DNA from: Ricordea florida
Taxonomy: Eukaryota; Cnidaria; Anthozoa; Corallimorpharia; Ricordeidae
DNA length: 64,000 bases
Direction of reading: 5' to 3'
Assembly (NCBI GenBank): GCA_949710005.1
Contig: OX453276.1
Span: forward strand, 15,524,633 to 15,588,632
Below the pieces are notes generated by a model, which was not told where the DNA came from, ran no database searches, and saw only the letters and a program-made list of their open reading frames with translations. Shown here one piece after another: positions 63,364-64,000 of this stretch. The position numbers were made by a program, and so were the translations under genes. How positions within the stretch are numbered: the stretch's first letter is position 1; each line of letters starts with the position of its first letter.

Positions 63364-63621
63364 TTTGATAATATATATTTATCTTTTTAAACCAATAATT
63401 AATTTTTTAAAAAAATTCAAGTTTTTATTTAATGATACTTTATTAACCAAGAAATTAATTGATAAAATCTCTGATAAATCTCTGATAAATCTATGATATC
63501 AAAATTAATTTCTTGGTAAAATCTCTGATAAAATCTCTGATAAAATAAAATCCTGGTATAATTACAATAAATTAACAGAGAATTAGTAGAAATCGGTCGA
63601 TAATTACTACAACATACTACT
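63348..63621 (-). repeat. Right terminal inverted repeat of the Polinton
   Basis: 274 bp, complement of the left arm, ending in ATACTACT. Includes the polymerase promoter box (63386-63391) and its first five codons. Similarity to the left end resumes further into the polymerase gene when compared with the second gene start at 49800. Confidence 0.9.
63386..63391 (-). promoter_or_regulatory. TTTAAA box before the polymerase gene
   Basis: 28 bp before ATG 63363; TTTAAAAAGATA. In the right TIR. Confidence 0.65.
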
Positions 63622-63626
63622 TAACC
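63622..63626. repeat. Target-site duplication, right (TAACC)
   Basis: Partner of 49237-49241. The next bases (CTCCTTAAAAGAACC) continue the host locus as in copy A at 47123. Confidence 0.75.
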
Positions 63627-63955
63627 CTCCTTAAAAGAACCTACTCATCTCGATATAATTAAAGCATTCAACAATAAGAAATAGTTAAGAGTTTGAAGAT
63701 CCTAATAAAGCATATTTTCCCTCAGTTTGCTGGGATGCTGGGTAGCGACGACTCTAGCGCAGAACTTATGGTCTTCATAAAGGAATCCATTGGTTTTTAA
63801 TGATTATTAGCTGTTATATTTATGCACGTTGGAAAAGCAACAGCGATTCAACCTATTCAAACGGTAATGAATGATGTATTCAGAACTTAAGCAATTAACT
63901 GAAAAAGAGACGTGAGACAATGGTAGGCTATTATAAGAGTTTGCTTAAAAGGAGC

Positions 63956-64000
63956 TGCACTGGCCGGGAATCGAACCCGGGCCTCCCGCGTGGAAGGCGA
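63956..64000 (-). tRNA. tRNA-Gly, 3' part, anticodon TCC (cut by window end)
   Basis: Second copy of the gene at 47452-47522. The T stem is the regular CCGGG/CCCGG here, but the anticodon loop reads CTTCCAC instead of CTCCCAC, giving TCC in place of CCC. The 5' half lies outside the window. Confidence 0.8.

Larger units (their letters stand above)
49242..63621. mobile_element. Complete Polinton (Maverick) DNA transposon / endogenous virus-like element
   Basis: 14.4 kb bounded by inverted repeats starting AGTAGTATGTTGTAG and ending with its complement. Flanked by TAACC on both sides (49237-49241, 63622-63626). Carries the hallmark genes: protein-primed polymerase B, DDE integrase, A32-type ATPase, probable capsid proteins, plus membrane and coiled-coil proteins. 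All frames are open except the zinc-repeat gene at 49800. TIR arms differ by only a few bases and one repeat unit. No adenain-like maturation protease was recognised. Confidence 0.95.
63622..64000. repeat. tRNA-locus tandem duplication, copy B right part
   Basis: Continues copy B after the Polinton and matches 47123-47498 almost base for base. Runs off the window. Confidence 0.9.

Noticed and set aside
49236..63627. 6 bp target duplication for the Polinton
   Set aside because: The flanks ATAACC and TAACCC do not match over six bases in register; only TAACC is shared.

Overview
The window reads as nuclear DNA of a cnidarian, most likely an anthozoan such as a coral or sea anemone. The evidence is a PAN/apple + EGF + C-type lectin exon chain, eukaryotic tRNA genes with GT-AG split host exons, AT-rich intergenic DNA, and a dense load of BEL/Pao, Gypsy, CR1/L2-like, Helitron, MITE and Polinton (Maverick) elements. 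The species cannot be fixed from the sequence. No rRNA gene and no CRISPR array was seen.

Layout. 1-1.7 kb: 5' end of a Ty3/Gypsy-like element on the minus strand (short LTR, gag with two CCHC knuckles, aspartyl protease), open to the window edge. 1.7-8.7 kb: mostly non-coding, with a palindromic MITE, two elements with nested G-rich inverted repeats (one carrying a PHD-finger ORF) and two minisatellites. 8.8-19.8 kb: a decayed Polinton (zinc-repeat protein, integrase, capsid protein) broken by three copies of one ~2.6-3.0 kb repeat family (R1, R2, R3). R1 and R2 are in opposite orientation and form a giant inverted repeat. 19.8-28.5 kb: two decayed BEL/Pao retrotransposons in divergent orientation. 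28.9-33 kb: relics of a second Polinton lineage with a different gene order. 33.7-36.6 kb: nested Helitron, LINE and MITE debris, a Polinton-type polymerase relic and a LINE RT relic. 36.7-45.4 kb: a host lectin-like gene with a tandemly duplicated first exon and several stops, holding a nearly full-length CR1/L2-like LINE with a 2A-like motif. 46.2-49.2 kb and 63.6-64 kb: a tandemly duplicated tRNA locus (Gly, Ala, Ile and tRNA-derived pseudogenes).

The centrepiece is 49,242-63,621: a 14.4 kb, structurally complete Polinton with AGT...ACT termini, ~275-285 bp nearly identical terminal inverted repeats and a 5 bp flanking repeat. It encodes a 1570-residue protein-primed DNA polymerase B, a DDE integrase, an A32-type packaging ATPase, a probable major capsid protein, a penton-like protein and several membrane or coiled-coil virion-type proteins, all open except one frameshifted zinc-repeat gene. 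Structural genes form one minus-strand block. Integrase is divergent from the capsid gene and converges on polymerase with a single base between stop codons. Nearly every gene has a TTTAAA box 20-37 bp before its start codon. The element sits in the second copy of the tRNA-locus duplication and the first copy preserves the unoccupied site, so the insertion can be read directly.

Working logic: integrase and TIRs mediate integration, polymerase (with an N-terminal SAP-like and OTU-like region) replicates the element, and ATPase plus capsid-block proteins would build and fill a virion. Whether particles form cannot be judged from DNA alone.
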